A stretch of 64,000 nucleotides of DNA from Rugamonas rivuli (GCF_009380165.1 NZ_WHUF01000006.1:310001-374000); one strand, 5' to 3'. Positions 52,953 to 62,603 are shown, counted from the first letter of the stretch. Numbers and translations: made by a program. Notes: a model not told the origin generated them from the letters alone.

Positions 52953-54797
52953 ATGCCTATCAAGAAAACACTGTCCGCGTTCGTCCTGTCCGCCCTGGCG
53001 GCGCTGGGCGTCGCCCACGCCGACCCCCTGAGCTACGCCCGCTACGACCAGGTGCGCACCAGCGACCTGTATCTGGACCTGAAGGCCGATTTCGGCCACA
53101 AGACCCTGGCCGGCTACGCCGAGCTGACGCTGAACTGGATCGACAAGTCGGCCCGCACGCTGGTGCTGGACACGAACGAACTCAATATCGCCAAGGTGCA
53201 GGTGCTGAACCCGAACGGCCGCTGGAACGCCGCCTCCTTCATGCTCGACAAGCTCGACGCCGAGAAGGGCCGGGCGCTGCGCATCGCGCTGCCGTTCCAG
53301 CCGCAGAAGGTGCGCGTGTACTACCGCACCGCGCCGTCGGCCGCCGCGCTGCAATGGATGTCGCCGCAGCAGACCATGTCCGGCAAGCGTCCGTTCATGT
53401 TCAGCCAGTCCGAGGAAATCAACGCCCGCTCGTGGGCGCCGGTGCAGGACACGCCGGCCGTGCGCTTCACCTACAGCGCCCGCATCGAAGCGCCGACCGG
53501 CATGCGCGTGGTGATGAGCGCCGAGAACGACCAGCAATCGACCGGCGCCGGCGGCTGGAAATTCAAGATGGCGCAGCCGATTCCGTCCTACCTGCTGGCG
53601 ATCGCCATCGGCGAGATCGACGTGCGCAACCTCGGCCCGCGCTCCGCTGTCTACGCCGAACCGGCGCGCATCGAGGCCGCCGCCTACGAGCTGGCCGACA
53701 CCGAGAAAATGATCAGTGCCGCCGAAGGCCTGTACGGCCCGTACCGGTGGGAGCGCTACGACATGATCGTGCTGCCGCCGTCGTTCCCGATCGGCGGCAT
53801 GGAGAACCCGCGCCTGACCTTCCTCACGCCGACCATGATCGCGGGCGACCGCAGCCTGGTCGACCTGATCGCGCATGAACTGGCGCACTCGTGGTCCGGC
53901 AACCTGGTGACCAACGCCTCGTGGAAGCACTTCTGGCTCAACGAAGGCTTCACCACCTACGTCACCACCCGCATCGTCGAGAAGCTGTACGGTGAGGAAG
54001 TGGCGGAGATGAATCTGCAAGTGGAGCAGGAAGAGGCGCTGGCCTCGCTGCCATCCATCCCTGCGGCCAAGCAAGCCTTGGTCACGCGCGACGCCGACAC
54101 CAGCGCCGCCAGCTATACCGACAGTGGCCTGGTCTATCCGAAAGGCGCGTGGCTGCTGCGCACACTGGAGCAGCGCGCCGGCCGCGAGACCTTCGATCCC
54201 TTCCTGCGCGGCTGGTTCGACCAGCACGCGTTCAAGTCGGCCACCACCGACGAATTCGTGGCCTACCTGAAGAAGAACCTGCTGGATGCGCGGCCGGAAG
54301 TGATGTCGCAGGCGGAGCTGGACGAGTGGCTGTACGGCGCCGGCATCCCGGCCAGCGCAAAACATGCGGCCTCGCCGCGCCTGGCCGCGCTGGACGCGCA
54401 GCGCACCGCATGGCTGAAGGGCGAGCTGCCGACCAGGGACTTGAACGGCAAGAACTGGATCGCGCTGGAGTGGATGCACTTCCTGAACGATATCGACGGC
54501 AAGGCCAGCGCCGCGCAGATGCAGGAGCTGGACCAGGCTTTCGCGCTGGGCAAAAGCGGCAACAACGAAATCGCCTACCGCTTCTATCTGGCTTCCATCA
54601 AGGCCGGCTACAGCGTGCGCGAGCCGCTCAACGCCTTCCTGATGAGCGTGGGCCGCCAGAAGTTCGTGGTGCCGCTGTACACCGCGCTGCTGAAAAACCC
54701 GGCCGAAAAGGAATGGGCCAAATCGGTTTACGCCAAGGCGCGTGAACACTATCATCCGGTCACGCAAGGCTCGGTCGACAAACAATTTAAAAAATAA
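52953..54797 (+). CDS. Periplasmic M1 family aminopeptidase
   Basis: The ATG at 52953 starts a signal peptide (PIKKTLSAFVLSALAALGVAHA); the open frame runs 45 codons further upstream, through the promoter region. The 614-residue protein resembles the leukotriene A4 hydrolase/ColAP branch of M1: substrate motif GGMENPR (near residue 280), zinc motif HELAHSW (near 308), third ligand in LNEGFTTYVT, and a C-terminal helical domain. It should cleave N-terminal residues from peptides outside the cytoplasm. Its stop codon shares one base with the start of the serine hydrolase, so they form a coupled operon. Confidence 0.92.
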   Translation: MPIKKTLSAFVLSALAALGVAHADPLSYARYDQVRTSDLYLDLKADFGHKTLAGYAELTLNWIDKSARTLVLDTNELNIAKVQVLNPNGRWNAASFMLDKLDAEKGRALRIALPFQPQKVRVYYRTAPSAAALQWMSPQQTMSGKRPFMFSQSEEINARSWAPVQDTPAVRFTYSARIEAPTGMRVVMSAENDQQSTGAGGWKFKMAQPIPSYLLAIAIGEIDVRNLGPRSAVYAEPARIEAAAYELADTEKMISAAEGLYGPYRWERYDMIVLPPSFPIGGMENPRLTFLTPTMIAGDRSLVDLIAHELAHSWSGNLVTNASWKHFWLNEGFTTYVTTRIVEKLYGEEVAEMNLQVEQEEALASLPSIPAAKQALVTRDADTSAASYTDSGLVYPKGAWLLRTLEQRAGRETFDPFLRGWFDQHAFKSATTDEFVAYLKKNLLDARPEVMSQAELDEWLYGAGIPASAKHAASPRLAALDAQRTAWLKGELPTRDLNGKNWIALEWMHFLNDIDGKASAAQMQELDQAFALGKSGNNEIAYRFYLASIKAGYSVREPLNAFLMSVGRQKFVVPLYTALLKNPAEKEWAKSVYAKAREHYHPVTQGSVDKQFKK

Positions 54798-56386
54798 TGA
54801 TGACTAAATTCTCCCGTAATTTTGCTGCGGCGCTGCTGGTGCTGGCGGTATCCGTGCCGGCGCTGGCCGCCGCGCCGGCCTACAACCTAGATGCCGACGT
54901 CAAGCTGGCCTTGAAGACCTTCGACGTGCCAGGCATGGCGATCGCCATCGTCAAGGACGGCAAGGTCATCTCCGCCAGCGGCTACGGCGTGCGCAAGCTG
55001 GGCGACCCGGCGCCGGTGGATGGCAAGACGCTGTTCGAAGTGGCCTCCAACTCCAAGGCCTTCACCGCCGCCGCGCTGGCGATGCTGGTCGACGAAGGCA
55101 AGATCGCCTGGGACGATCCCGTCACCAAGCACCTGCCGGATTTCCAGATGTTCGACTCCTACGTCACCGGCGCGATGACGGTGCGCGATCTGCTGACGCA
55201 CCGCAGCGGCCTGGGTCTGGGCGCGGGCGATCTGCTGTGGTGGCCGACCACCAGTTTCAGCACCGATGAAATCATCGCGCGGCTGCGCTACGTGAAGCCG
55301 GCCACCAGCTTCCGCAACAGCTACGCCTACGACAACCTGCTCTACATCGTGGCCGGCAAGATCATCGCCGCCAAGGCCGGCAAGCCGTGGGGCGCGGCCG
55401 TGCAAGAGCGCATCCTGGCGCCGCTGGGCATGAACGGCACCACCACCAGCGTGGCCGCGATGCTCGCCAGCGGCGACTACTCCGCGCCGCACAGCAAGAT
55501 CAACGACAAGGCGGCCGTGGTCAAGCCCATGCCGGTGGAGAACGCGGTGGGCGCGGTCGGCATCAACACCAGCGCCGAGGACATCGCGCGCTGGATGAAC
55601 ATGCTGCTCAACGGCGGCAAGCTGGAAAACGGCACGCAGCTGATCAGCGCCAAGCAGCTGGCCGAGATGTGGTCCGAGCAGACGCCGATGCGCATCCGCG
55701 AACCCAAGCCGGCGCTGGCCGCGACCAAGCCTAACTTCTCGGCCTATGGCCTGGGCTTCAGCCTGCGCGACTACAAGGGCCGCAAGATCGCCATGCACGG
55801 CGGCGCGCTGCAGGGCTTTTATTCGACCGTGCTGATGGTGCCGGAAGAGAAGCTGGGCATCGCCATCCTGACCAATGCCGAGAACAGCCCGGCGATGGCG
55901 TCGCTGTACTGGCGCATCCTCGACCAGTATCTGAATGTGCCGGCCAGCGACTGGATACAGCTGTACGCCGACCAGGAAGCGGCGTCGCACAAGGAGGAGC
56001 TGGAGCGCCAGGGCAAGGAGACGGGCGCGCGCACCGCCAAGTCGACGCCATCGCTGCCGCTGTCGGCCTACGACGGCGAGTACGAAGACCCGTGGTACGG
56101 CAAGGTGACGATACGCGCCGAGGGCAAGAAGCACATCATGAGCTTCACCCGCACGCCGGACCTGGCGGGCGAGCTGGAACACTTCCAGCACGACACCTTC
56201 ATCGTCCGCTGGAAGGAGCGCAACTTCAACGCCGACGCCTACGTGACCTTCGCGCTGAATCCGGACGCCAGCATCGAGCGCATGAAGATGGCGCCGGTGT
56301 CGATGGAGACGGACTTCAGCTACGACTTCCGCGACCTGAACTTCACGCCGGTCAAGCCGCCCAAGGCCGACAAGGCAGCGAAATAG
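54797..56386 (+). CDS. Periplasmic class C beta-lactamase-fold serine hydrolase
   Basis: This 529-residue protein begins with a signal peptide (FSRNFAAALLVLAVSVPALAAAP). The serine hydrolase domain has SNSK (SxxK, near residues 84-87), the Tyr motif YAYDN, and HGG in MHGGALQGF. A C-terminal domain of about 120 residues (YDGEYEDPWYGKVTIR) matches the DUF3471 lipocalin-like module found with esterases and peptidases of this family. It could be a D-aminopeptidase, esterase or penicillin-binding-type enzyme; resistance activity is not implied. It is coupled to the M1 aminopeptidase (1-bp overlap), suggesting joint peptide breakdown. Confidence 0.87.
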   Translation: MMTKFSRNFAAALLVLAVSVPALAAAPAYNLDADVKLALKTFDVPGMAIAIVKDGKVISASGYGVRKLGDPAPVDGKTLFEVASNSKAFTAAALAMLVDEGKIAWDDPVTKHLPDFQMFDSYVTGAMTVRDLLTHRSGLGLGAGDLLWWPTTSFSTDEIIARLRYVKPATSFRNSYAYDNLLYIVAGKIIAAKAGKPWGAAVQERILAPLGMNGTTTSVAAMLASGDYSAPHSKINDKAAVVKPMPVENAVGAVGINTSAEDIARWMNMLLNGGKLENGTQLISAKQLAEMWSEQTPMRIREPKPALAATKPNFSAYGLGFSLRDYKGRKIAMHGGALQGFYSTVLMVPEEKLGIAILTNAENSPAMASLYWRILDQYLNVPASDWIQLYADQEAASHKEELERQGKETGARTAKSTPSLPLSAYDGEYEDPWYGKVTIRAEGKKHIMSFTRTPDLAGELEHFQHDTFIVRWKERNFNADAYVTFALNPDASIERMKMAPVSMETDFSYDFRDLNFTPVKPPKADKAAK

Positions 56387-56474
56387 CTACAGCGTGGGGC
56401 TGGTTGATATTTAACGAAATCCGGAGTGCTATCACGGTTAAGATTGACCGAGTTCATTGTGATAGGGAGCTACG

Positions 56475-56930
56475 TTGAATAAGCCAGATTCCCCACCGCT
56501 GCTGAGCGCAGGCGTACATCGAATGACGCTCTCGGAATTCGAGCGCCTGGCGGTCGCTCCTTTCCCAAACGACGACCAGCGGCAGCGCCTTTTCCTGCTA
56601 TTTCAGCAGTGGGTTTCAAATCTCCAGGCAAAATATGTAAGCGCTATACTGTGGATAGACGGCTCATACCTGACCACCAAGTTTGCACCGGATGACATCG
56701 ACTGCGTGATGTGGAGCCCGTCTTTTACCGTGCAGCTAAGCGATTCAGAAAAGCAGAAAGTGTTGCCGCTGATTGAACGCGTTGGTGTAGGTGCCCAGTT
56801 TGGGATTGATTTGTATATGGAAAGCCCAGCGCCAAGTCAAAAATTGAGTCGTGAGGCCTATTGGCGTGGACTATTCGGTTTTCAGCACGATGGCAAGCGT
56901 GCCAAGGGTTTTGTGGAGCTATGTATATGA
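56475..56930 (+). CDS. DUF6932-like nucleotidyltransferase-fold protein
   Basis: This 151-residue protein contains ILWIDGSYLTTKFAPDDIDCVM, an intact GS-x9-DxD nucleotidyltransferase motif (near residues 62-76). That pattern, with the FPND start region, matches the DUF6932-type proteins found in mobile and defence-like contexts; I am not certain of the family name. The TTG at 56475 has an AGGGAG site 5 bases upstream. The gene is clearly less GC-rich than its neighbours and uses mixed codons, which suggests recent acquisition. It overlaps the next gene by an ATGA, so the two proteins probably act together. Confidence 0.65.
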   Translation: MNKPDSPPLLSAGVHRMTLSEFERLAVAPFPNDDQRQRLFLLFQQWVSNLQAKYVSAILWIDGSYLTTKFAPDDIDCVMWSPSFTVQLSDSEKQKVLPLIERVGVGAQFGIDLYMESPAPSQKLSREAYWRGLFGFQHDGKRAKGFVELCI

Positions 56931-57844
56931 GCATTGAATTCCTGAAGAAGCACGCTCAGACGCTAGCCGAGTTTGCGCGCGAAACGTCACAGCGTGCGGC
57001 CGAGAACCCCGCTGATTTCTGGCTGCAAGCGACCGCAAAAAATCAAGAGCAGGCCGCAGCGGACGCCGCGCTGGAAGTGCGGCTGGCTAGTGCCGAACAG
57101 GTCGGTGAGTTGCTCGACTTACGGTTTATCGGCCCGCAGGCAGATGGGGCGATTTCCCTGGATGCTTTTATTCGTATTGCAGAGCCGTTGCTGAAGGCCT
57201 GGAAGGCTGCGGCTTACCGTATCCGCCATGGTGCGATCGATGGGCGTATTGGCGGCGAGATAGTCGATGCCCTGAATCTGAGGCTGGCTGGATTGTCGCG
57301 AGGGTCGGCCAGAATTTCCTTAACTGGCAATGCTGCCGCCGATTTGTCGGGTGAAAGTCTGCTACATGCAACGTTGACGCAAACGTTCAATCTCCTGGCG
57401 GCAGACAATGACGCTTTTTATGACGCGGTCGATGCAATGGGCGGCCGTGCGGCCAGTCATTTTGGCGATGCGATGAAGGCGATCAGAACGGCTGGGCTGT
57501 CCGCTGAGTTTTCCTGGCAGTCGCCAACTCAGCGTTTTACATGGCAGGGAAGCACTGACGAAATCGTGCGCGTGAAGGTGTTGTTGGATGCCGTCGCGGA
57601 GCCGGAAGTTTACGATGAAAAGATTTCTGGTTCGGTATCCGGCATCACGGATACCGGACGCTTGGAAATCCGCACTCATCAAGGAAAAGTGTTGGTTAGA
57701 TTTCCGCTGGATCAGACCGAGGCGGTACAGCGGCTGGCGATCAGAAAATCGGCTACGCTGCTGGTGCGGACGACCAAATACTGGAATGCTGTCGCAAAAA
57801 AAGATGTACTCAAGAGGTTGATGATAGGCTTGGTCGAATCGTAG
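56927..57844 (+). CDS. Hypothetical protein coupled to the nucleotidyltransferase
   Basis: I do not recognise this 305-residue protein. The ATG at 56927 overlaps the preceding stop (ATGA); an ATG 6 bases earlier is possible. The N-terminal third is helical and rich in Ala and Glu (KKHAQTLAEFARETSQRAAENP). The central part has a GSARISLTGNAAADLSG strand-rich segment, followed by a helical AFYDAVDAMGGRAASHFGDAMKAI. The C-terminal ~110 residues look like a small beta-barrel (SGITDTGRLEIRTHQGKVLVRFP) and could bind nucleic acid. There are no TM spans or signal peptide. Base composition matches its partner and not the flanks. It ends 1 bp from the convergent GGDEF gene. Confidence 0.6.
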   Translation: MSIEFLKKHAQTLAEFARETSQRAAENPADFWLQATAKNQEQAAADAALEVRLASAEQVGELLDLRFIGPQADGAISLDAFIRIAEPLLKAWKAAAYRIRHGAIDGRIGGEIVDALNLRLAGLSRGSARISLTGNAAADLSGESLLHATLTQTFNLLAADNDAFYDAVDAMGGRAASHFGDAMKAIRTAGLSAEFSWQSPTQRFTWQGSTDEIVRVKVLLDAVAEPEVYDEKISGSVSGITDTGRLEIRTHQGKVLVRFPLDQTEAVQRLAIRKSATLLVRTTKYWNAVAKKDVLKRLMIGLVES

Positions 57845-57845
57845 C

Positions 57846-59561
57846 CTAAGCCTGCTGCTCGACCCGGTTGCGGCCGTTGCGTTTGGCGCGGTACAGCGCC
57901 AGGTCGGCAGCATGGAACAAATCGTCCAGCGCGGCGTGCGGGCCGTGCGCCACGGCCACGCCGAAGCTGGCCGTCACGCGCAGGATGTGGCCGTCGGACA
58001 GCGTCAGCGGCTCGCGCGAGATCGCCTCCCGCAGCCGCTCGGCCAGCGCGTGCGCCGCCTCCAGCCCGCAGTAGGTGGGCATCACCACGAATTCTTCGCC
58101 GCCGTAGCGCGCCACGATCTCGCCGTCGCGCAGGCTGTCGCGCACCACCTCGGCGATGCGTATCAACACCTGGTCGCCGGCGTCGTGGCCGTAGGAGTCG
58201 TTGACCGACTTGAAGTGGTCGACGTCGAACAAAATCACCGCCAGCGATTCGCCCTGGTCGCGCGCGCCGCGCAGGCGCAGGTTGCCGGCCGCCGTGAAGG
58301 CGCGGCGGTTCAGGATGCCGGTCAGGTAATCGGTGTCGGCGCGCAGCCGCAGTTCCTCGATCAGGCGCACGCGCTCCTGCTCCAGCCGTTGACGGTCCAT
58401 GCTGTTGGCGCGCAGCGTCGCCAGCGCGCGCAGCATGTCGCCGATTTCGTCGTCGCGCCTGGCGCCGCTGGGCGGCATCGAGAAATCGCCGTTGCCCAGC
58501 CGGACCACGGCGCGCGTGGCGCGCAGCAGCGGCACCACCACGCGCCGCCGCACGATGGCCAGCAGCAGCGTCAACGCCAGCAGGATGGCGGCGCCCACCA
58601 GCAAGGCCAGCACCAGCTCGTGCCGCGCGGCTTCGTAGTCTTGCAGGGCTTGCGTCTGCGCCTCCTGCAGCAGCACGTCGCGCAGCGCCAGGATGGGCGC
58701 CATGCAGGGCACGTAGCGCTGCGCGAACTGGCCGGTGTCCATGCCGTAGGCGCGGCCGGCGCGGCTGGCCTGCTCGACCTCGGCGACCAGTCGCTGGCCG
58801 GCCGCGAAATACACCTCGTCCATGCGCGCCACCGCCGCCAGCACGCGCGGCTCGCTGTCGATGTCGCTGCTGGGGATCTTGATCAGCTGGCGCAGCTGTT
58901 CGATGCGGCCGCGCAGGAATTGCAGGCGCTGGTGGTCGGCCTCGGTCAGCGGCCGCGGCGCGGCCAGCGGCACCGTCAGCGCCGAGCCGAGACGGCCGGC
59001 GAACTCGCGCAGCTCGACGGTCAGGCGGGCCTTCATCAGGATGCGGGCGATGCGCGGATACACCTGTTCCGAGGCGCGGGTGTAGCTGGTGACGGCGTTC
59101 AGCGCCAGCGGCACCAGCTGGAACATGCGTTCGATGGCGGCGTCCAATCGTTCCGGCGTGCGCTCGGCCGGCGGCAGCGCGGCCAGCTGGTCGACCGTCA
59201 GGCGGGCCGCGCCCAGCGCGTCGTACAGCGGCGCCAGCGCGGTGGCGGGACCGGCGTCGGCGGCCAGGTCCTGGCGCAGTTGCGCCAGCGCCAGGTCGGT
59301 GTCGGCGCGGGCGCGCAGCAGCCGGGCATGGCGGGCCGGATCGGCCGGCAAGTGGTCGCCCAGCACGGCGTTGACCGGGCCTCGTTCGTAGGAGAGTTTT
59401 TCAGCGGCGACCATGGCGCGCTGCATCAATTGCAGCGTGTGGTGGCCGGTGCCGGCTGCGCGGTAGTGTTCCCATTCGCCCCACAGCAGACGGCCCAGCA
59501 TGCCGCACACCAGCAACGCCAGCACGGCGCTGGCCAGGGTGAATAGTCGGGTTAGTCTCAT
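57846..59561 (-). CDS. Membrane diguanylate cyclase (HAMP-GGDEF)
   Basis: This 571-residue protein has an N-terminal TM span, a ~280-residue periplasmic helical sensor domain, a second TM span (LVLALLVGAAILLALTLLLAIV), a HAMP-like segment (RLGNGDFSM), and a C-terminal GGDEF domain with RYGGEEFVVMPTY. GGEEF is a catalytically competent variant. The I-site position reads RDGE instead of RxxD, so product inhibition may be weakened. The ATG at 59561 is preferred over a TTG at 59597. The sensed ligand is unknown. Confidence 0.9.
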   Translation of the reverse strand: MRLTRLFTLASAVLALLVCGMLGRLLWGEWEHYRAAGTGHHTLQLMQRAMVAAEKLSYERGPVNAVLGDHLPADPARHARLLRARADTDLALAQLRQDLAADAGPATALAPLYDALGAARLTVDQLAALPPAERTPERLDAAIERMFQLVPLALNAVTSYTRASEQVYPRIARILMKARLTVELREFAGRLGSALTVPLAAPRPLTEADHQRLQFLRGRIEQLRQLIKIPSSDIDSEPRVLAAVARMDEVYFAAGQRLVAEVEQASRAGRAYGMDTGQFAQRYVPCMAPILALRDVLLQEAQTQALQDYEAARHELVLALLVGAAILLALTLLLAIVRRRVVVPLLRATRAVVRLGNGDFSMPPSGARRDDEIGDMLRALATLRANSMDRQRLEQERVRLIEELRLRADTDYLTGILNRRAFTAAGNLRLRGARDQGESLAVILFDVDHFKSVNDSYGHDAGDQVLIRIAEVVRDSLRDGEIVARYGGEEFVVMPTYCGLEAAHALAERLREAISREPLTLSDGHILRVTASFGVAVAHGPHAALDDLFHAADLALYRAKRNGRNRVEQQA

Positions 59562-59754
59562 TGCTGCCAGCCTGCATTTCAATTTGCTAGGTAGCAATAT
59601 GCCATAAAGCCGGGCGGCTGTGGTTGTTGGGGCGGCGGCGGGGGGAAATGAGACGCCGGCAGGCGGCTAATGGTACGATGGCGCCCGCGCGTCACGGCAG
59701 GGGTGTTTGTTTTGATGCAAAGCTTGAATGATTAATAATTGAGGGATGAAGAAG

Positions 59755-60117
59755 ATGTCTATGCAACGAGTTATGCTGCGCTCCAAGCTGCACCGTGTGA
59801 CGGTCACGCAGGCTGACCTGAATTACGAGGGTTCCTGCGGTATCGACCAGGATCTGCTGGATGCGGCCGATATCTGGGTCAACGAGAAGATCGAGTTGTA
59901 CAACGTGAACAATGGCGAGCGCTTTGCTACCTACGCCATTCCGGGCCTGCGCGGCACGGGCGAGATCTCGCTGAACGGCGCCGCCGCGCGCCGCGCCCAG
60001 CTGGGCGACCTGCTGATCATCTGCACCTACGCGCCGATGACCGAAGATCAGGCCCGCGACTACAAGCCGAAAGTCGTTTTTGTCGATGACAAGAACAAGA
60101 TCAAGGGCATGAAGTAA
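59755..60117 (+). CDS. panD: Aspartate 1-decarboxylase
   Basis: PanD makes beta-alanine from aspartate for pantothenate and coenzyme A synthesis. It is a pyruvoyl enzyme made by self-cleavage between Gly and Ser in YEGSCGID. Other motifs are MLRSKLHRVTVTQADL and NGAAARRAQLGDLLIICTYA. Starts are possible at 59746, 59755 and 59761; 59755 gives 120 residues with a GAGGG site 9 bases upstream, while 59746 directly abuts that site. Here it stands alone, without panB or panC, and ends at a strong terminator. Confidence 0.96.
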   Translation: MSMQRVMLRSKLHRVTVTQADLNYEGSCGIDQDLLDAADIWVNEKIELYNVNNGERFATYAIPGLRGTGEISLNGAAARRAQLGDLLIICTYAPMTEDQARDYKPKVVFVDDKNKIKGMK

Positions 60118-60133
60118 GCCTTTGAACAAAGAG

Positions 60134-60165
60134 AGCCGCCGCCCCAAGGGCCGGCGGCTTTTTTT
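60134..60165 (+). terminator. Intrinsic terminator of panD
   Basis: AGCCGCCG (60134-60141) and CGGCGGCT (60152-60159) form an 8-bp stem followed by seven T residues. The T-run overlaps the stop codon of the convergent Crp-family gene. Confidence 0.9.
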
Positions 60166-60811
60166 ACTTGGACATGCCGTCGTTGCGCAGCAGCTGCGAC
60201 ATGTACTGCGGCGTGATGCCCAGGAAGGATGCCACCACCTTCTGCGAGATGCGCTGCTCCAGCCCCGGATACTCGCGCCGGAAGGCGCTCAGCCGCCCCT
60301 GCGCCGGCGAGGCGCTCAGGTACAGCCTGCGGCTCTGGTCGATGATGCCGCGCTCCGACACCCGCAGATAGTAATCCCGCAACAGGCTGTTGCTCATCGT
60401 GAGCTTGCTGATCTCCAGCCAGTCCAGCCGGTAGCCGTGCACGGCCGTCTCCGCCACCACGAAATTGAGCGCCGGCTCGTCCTCGCGCGCGCGCAGCAGG
60501 TCGTCGTGCGCCGCCGCCGGCTCGCCGTCGGTCAGGAAATGCAGCGTCACCTCGTTGCCGGTCTCGGTGATGAAACCGGTGCGCGCCACGCCGCTGTGCA
60601 GCCACACCACGCTGTTGGCGACGACGCCGATGCGCTGCAGGTACTCGCCCTTGCGCATGCTGACCGGTACCGCCAGCGGCGCCAGCATGCGCGTCACCTC
60701 GTCATACATGTCAGCCGTGACTTTGTATCTCCGGGCAACAATATCCCGGTACTTTGCTCTGTGGTCTAAGAATGCCTGGTTCATTTTTCGTGGTGTTTTT
60801 CGTTCCGGCAT
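60164..60811 (-). CDS. Crp/Fnr-family transcriptional regulator
   Basis: This 215-residue protein has a cyclic-nucleotide-binding-like beta-barrel (RKGEYLQRIGVVANSVVWLHSGVARTGF) and a C-terminal winged helix with the recognition region VVASFLGITPQYMSQLLRN. No cysteine cluster of the Fnr type and no clear cAMP-binding signature are visible, so the effector is unknown. ATGs at 60811 and 60784 are both possible; neither has a good ribosome-binding site. It is divergent from the second MCP. Confidence 0.85.
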   Translation of the reverse strand: MPERKTPRKMNQAFLDHRAKYRDIVARRYKVTADMYDEVTRMLAPLAVPVSMRKGEYLQRIGVVANSVVWLHSGVARTGFITETGNEVTLHFLTDGEPAAAHDDLLRAREDEPALNFVVAETAVHGYRLDWLEISKLTMSNSLLRDYYLRVSERGIIDQSRRLYLSASPAQGRLSAFRREYPGLEQRISQKVVASFLGITPQYMSQLLRNDGMSK

Positions 60812-60980
60812 GTAAATGGCCGTACATAAGTCCCGGAAGTGTAAACGTTTTCTCAGTCCTTAACGCAATTTTTGTTGTGATTTGGAATGTAAATCGAAAA
60901 TATATTTCAAACTTAAACCAGTTGAATGGCGGCTGAAATCGGCGTTACCATAGGCAACTAATCAGCCACGGGAGACAGCC

Positions 60981-62603
60981 ATGAAAATCACCGATCTCAG
61001 CATAGGACGCCGCCTGTCGCTGGGCTTTGCCGTCATCCTCGCCATCCTGATACTGAACACCGGGCTGGGCATCTACCGCCTGCAGGGCGTGGCCGAATCC
61101 ACCCGCGCCATGATGGAACTGCCGCTGGCCAAGGAACGTCTGATCGCCGACTGGTACCGCGTGGTGTTCGCCGGCATCCGCCGCACCACCGCCGTGGCCA
61201 AGAGCGCCGATCCGGTGCTGGCCACCTTCTTTGCCGAGGAAGCCAAGAATTCCACCGCCTACGCCCAGGGCCTGATCAAGAAGATCGAGGAACTGGCCAC
61301 CGACGACGACAAGGCCCTGATGGCCGATCTGGTCAACACCCGCAAGGCCTACGTCGCCGGGCGCGACGGCGTCATGAAGGCCAAGGCCGCCGGCGACGCC
61401 GACGTCGCCACCAGGCTGCTCGACGAGACCTACATCCCGGCCGCCAAGACCTACGAAGCGATGCTGCAAAAAATGCTGGATCATCAGCGCAAGGAAATCG
61501 ATGCCGCCGCCGCCCGCATCGACCAGGTGGCCAAGGACAGCCGCAACCTGCTGGTGGCGATGGCGGCGCTGGTGGTGGCCTTCAGCGTGGCGTTCGCGTG
61601 GTGGCTGACGGCCGGCATCACCCGTCCCATCAACGAGGCGGTGGCGCTGGCCGAATGCGTGGCCGGCGGCGACCTGGTCGACCACAGCAACCGCGCCGCC
61701 ACCGGCTACAGCCAGGACGAGCCGGGCAAGCTGCTGCAGGCGCTGCACCGCATGTCGGGCGGCCTGGTGCGCATCGTCAGCGACGTGCGCAACGGTACGG
61801 ACGCCATCGCCACCGCGTCCTCGCAGATCGCCGCCGGCAACCTCGACCTGTCCTCGCGCACCGAACAGCAGGCCAGTTCGCTGGAGGAAACCGCCTCGTC
61901 GATGGAAGAGCTGACCAGCACCGTCAAGCAGAACGCCGAGAACGCGCGCCAGGCCAACCAGCTGGCGGCGTCGGCCTCGGATGTGGCGCAGCGCGGCGGC
62001 GCCGTGGTGTCGGACGTGGTGCAGACCATGGCCTCGATCGACGAATCGTCGAAGAAGATCGTCGACATCATCGGCGTCATCGACGGCATCGCCTTCCAGA
62101 CCAATATCCTGGCGCTCAACGCCGCCGTGGAAGCGGCGCGCGCGGGCGAGCAGGGCCGTGGCTTCGCGGTGGTGGCGTCCGAGGTGCGCAACCTGGCGCA
62201 GCGTTCGGCCAGCGCCGCCAAGGAGATCAAGGCGCTGATCGACGATTCGGTGGGCAAGGTGGCGGCCGGTACGCGCCTGGTGGGTCAGGCCGGCAGCACG
62301 ATGGAGGAGGTGGTGTCGAGCATCCGCCGCGTGACCGACATCATGGCCGAGATCAGCACCGCCAGCAGCGAGCAGACCAACGGCATCGAGCAGATCAACA
62401 ATTCAATCACGCAGATGGATCATGTGACGCAGCAGAACGCCGCGCTGGTGGAGCAGGCCGCCGCAGCGGCCGATGCGATGCAGGAACAAGCCGCCAAGCT
62501 GGCCGACGCCGTCAGCATCTTCAAGCTGGGCGACGCCGCGCCACGGTGGCCGGCCGTGCAGGGGCGCGGCGGTGCGCGCCCCATGCTGGCTCCAGGTGGC
62601 TGA
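60981..62603 (+). CDS. Methyl-accepting chemotaxis protein
   Basis: This 540-residue chemoreceptor has TM1 at residues ~11-31, a four-helix-bundle sensor domain, TM2 near residues 190-212, a HAMP domain, and a signalling domain whose tip (GIAFQTNILALNAAVEAARAGEQG, split here as one motif region) is almost the same as that of the MCP at 8364-10106. It lacks the long Ala/Pro/Lys tail and ends without a WxxF pentapeptide, so it probably relies on other receptors for methylation. A GGGAG site precedes the ATG. It is convergent with aqpZ. Confidence 0.93.
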   Translation: MKITDLSIGRRLSLGFAVILAILILNTGLGIYRLQGVAESTRAMMELPLAKERLIADWYRVVFAGIRRTTAVAKSADPVLATFFAEEAKNSTAYAQGLIKKIEELATDDDKALMADLVNTRKAYVAGRDGVMKAKAAGDADVATRLLDETYIPAAKTYEAMLQKMLDHQRKEIDAAAARIDQVAKDSRNLLVAMAALVVAFSVAFAWWLTAGITRPINEAVALAECVAGGDLVDHSNRAATGYSQDEPGKLLQALHRMSGGLVRIVSDVRNGTDAIATASSQIAAGNLDLSSRTEQQASSLEETASSMEELTSTVKQNAENARQANQLAASASDVAQRGGAVVSDVVQTMASIDESSKKIVDIIGVIDGIAFQTNILALNAAVEAARAGEQGRGFAVVASEVRNLAQRSASAAKEIKALIDDSVGKVAAGTRLVGQAGSTMEEVVSSIRRVTDIMAEISTASSEQTNGIEQINNSITQMDHVTQQNAALVEQAAAAADAMQEQAAKLADAVSIFKLGDAAPRWPAVQGRGGARPMLAPGG

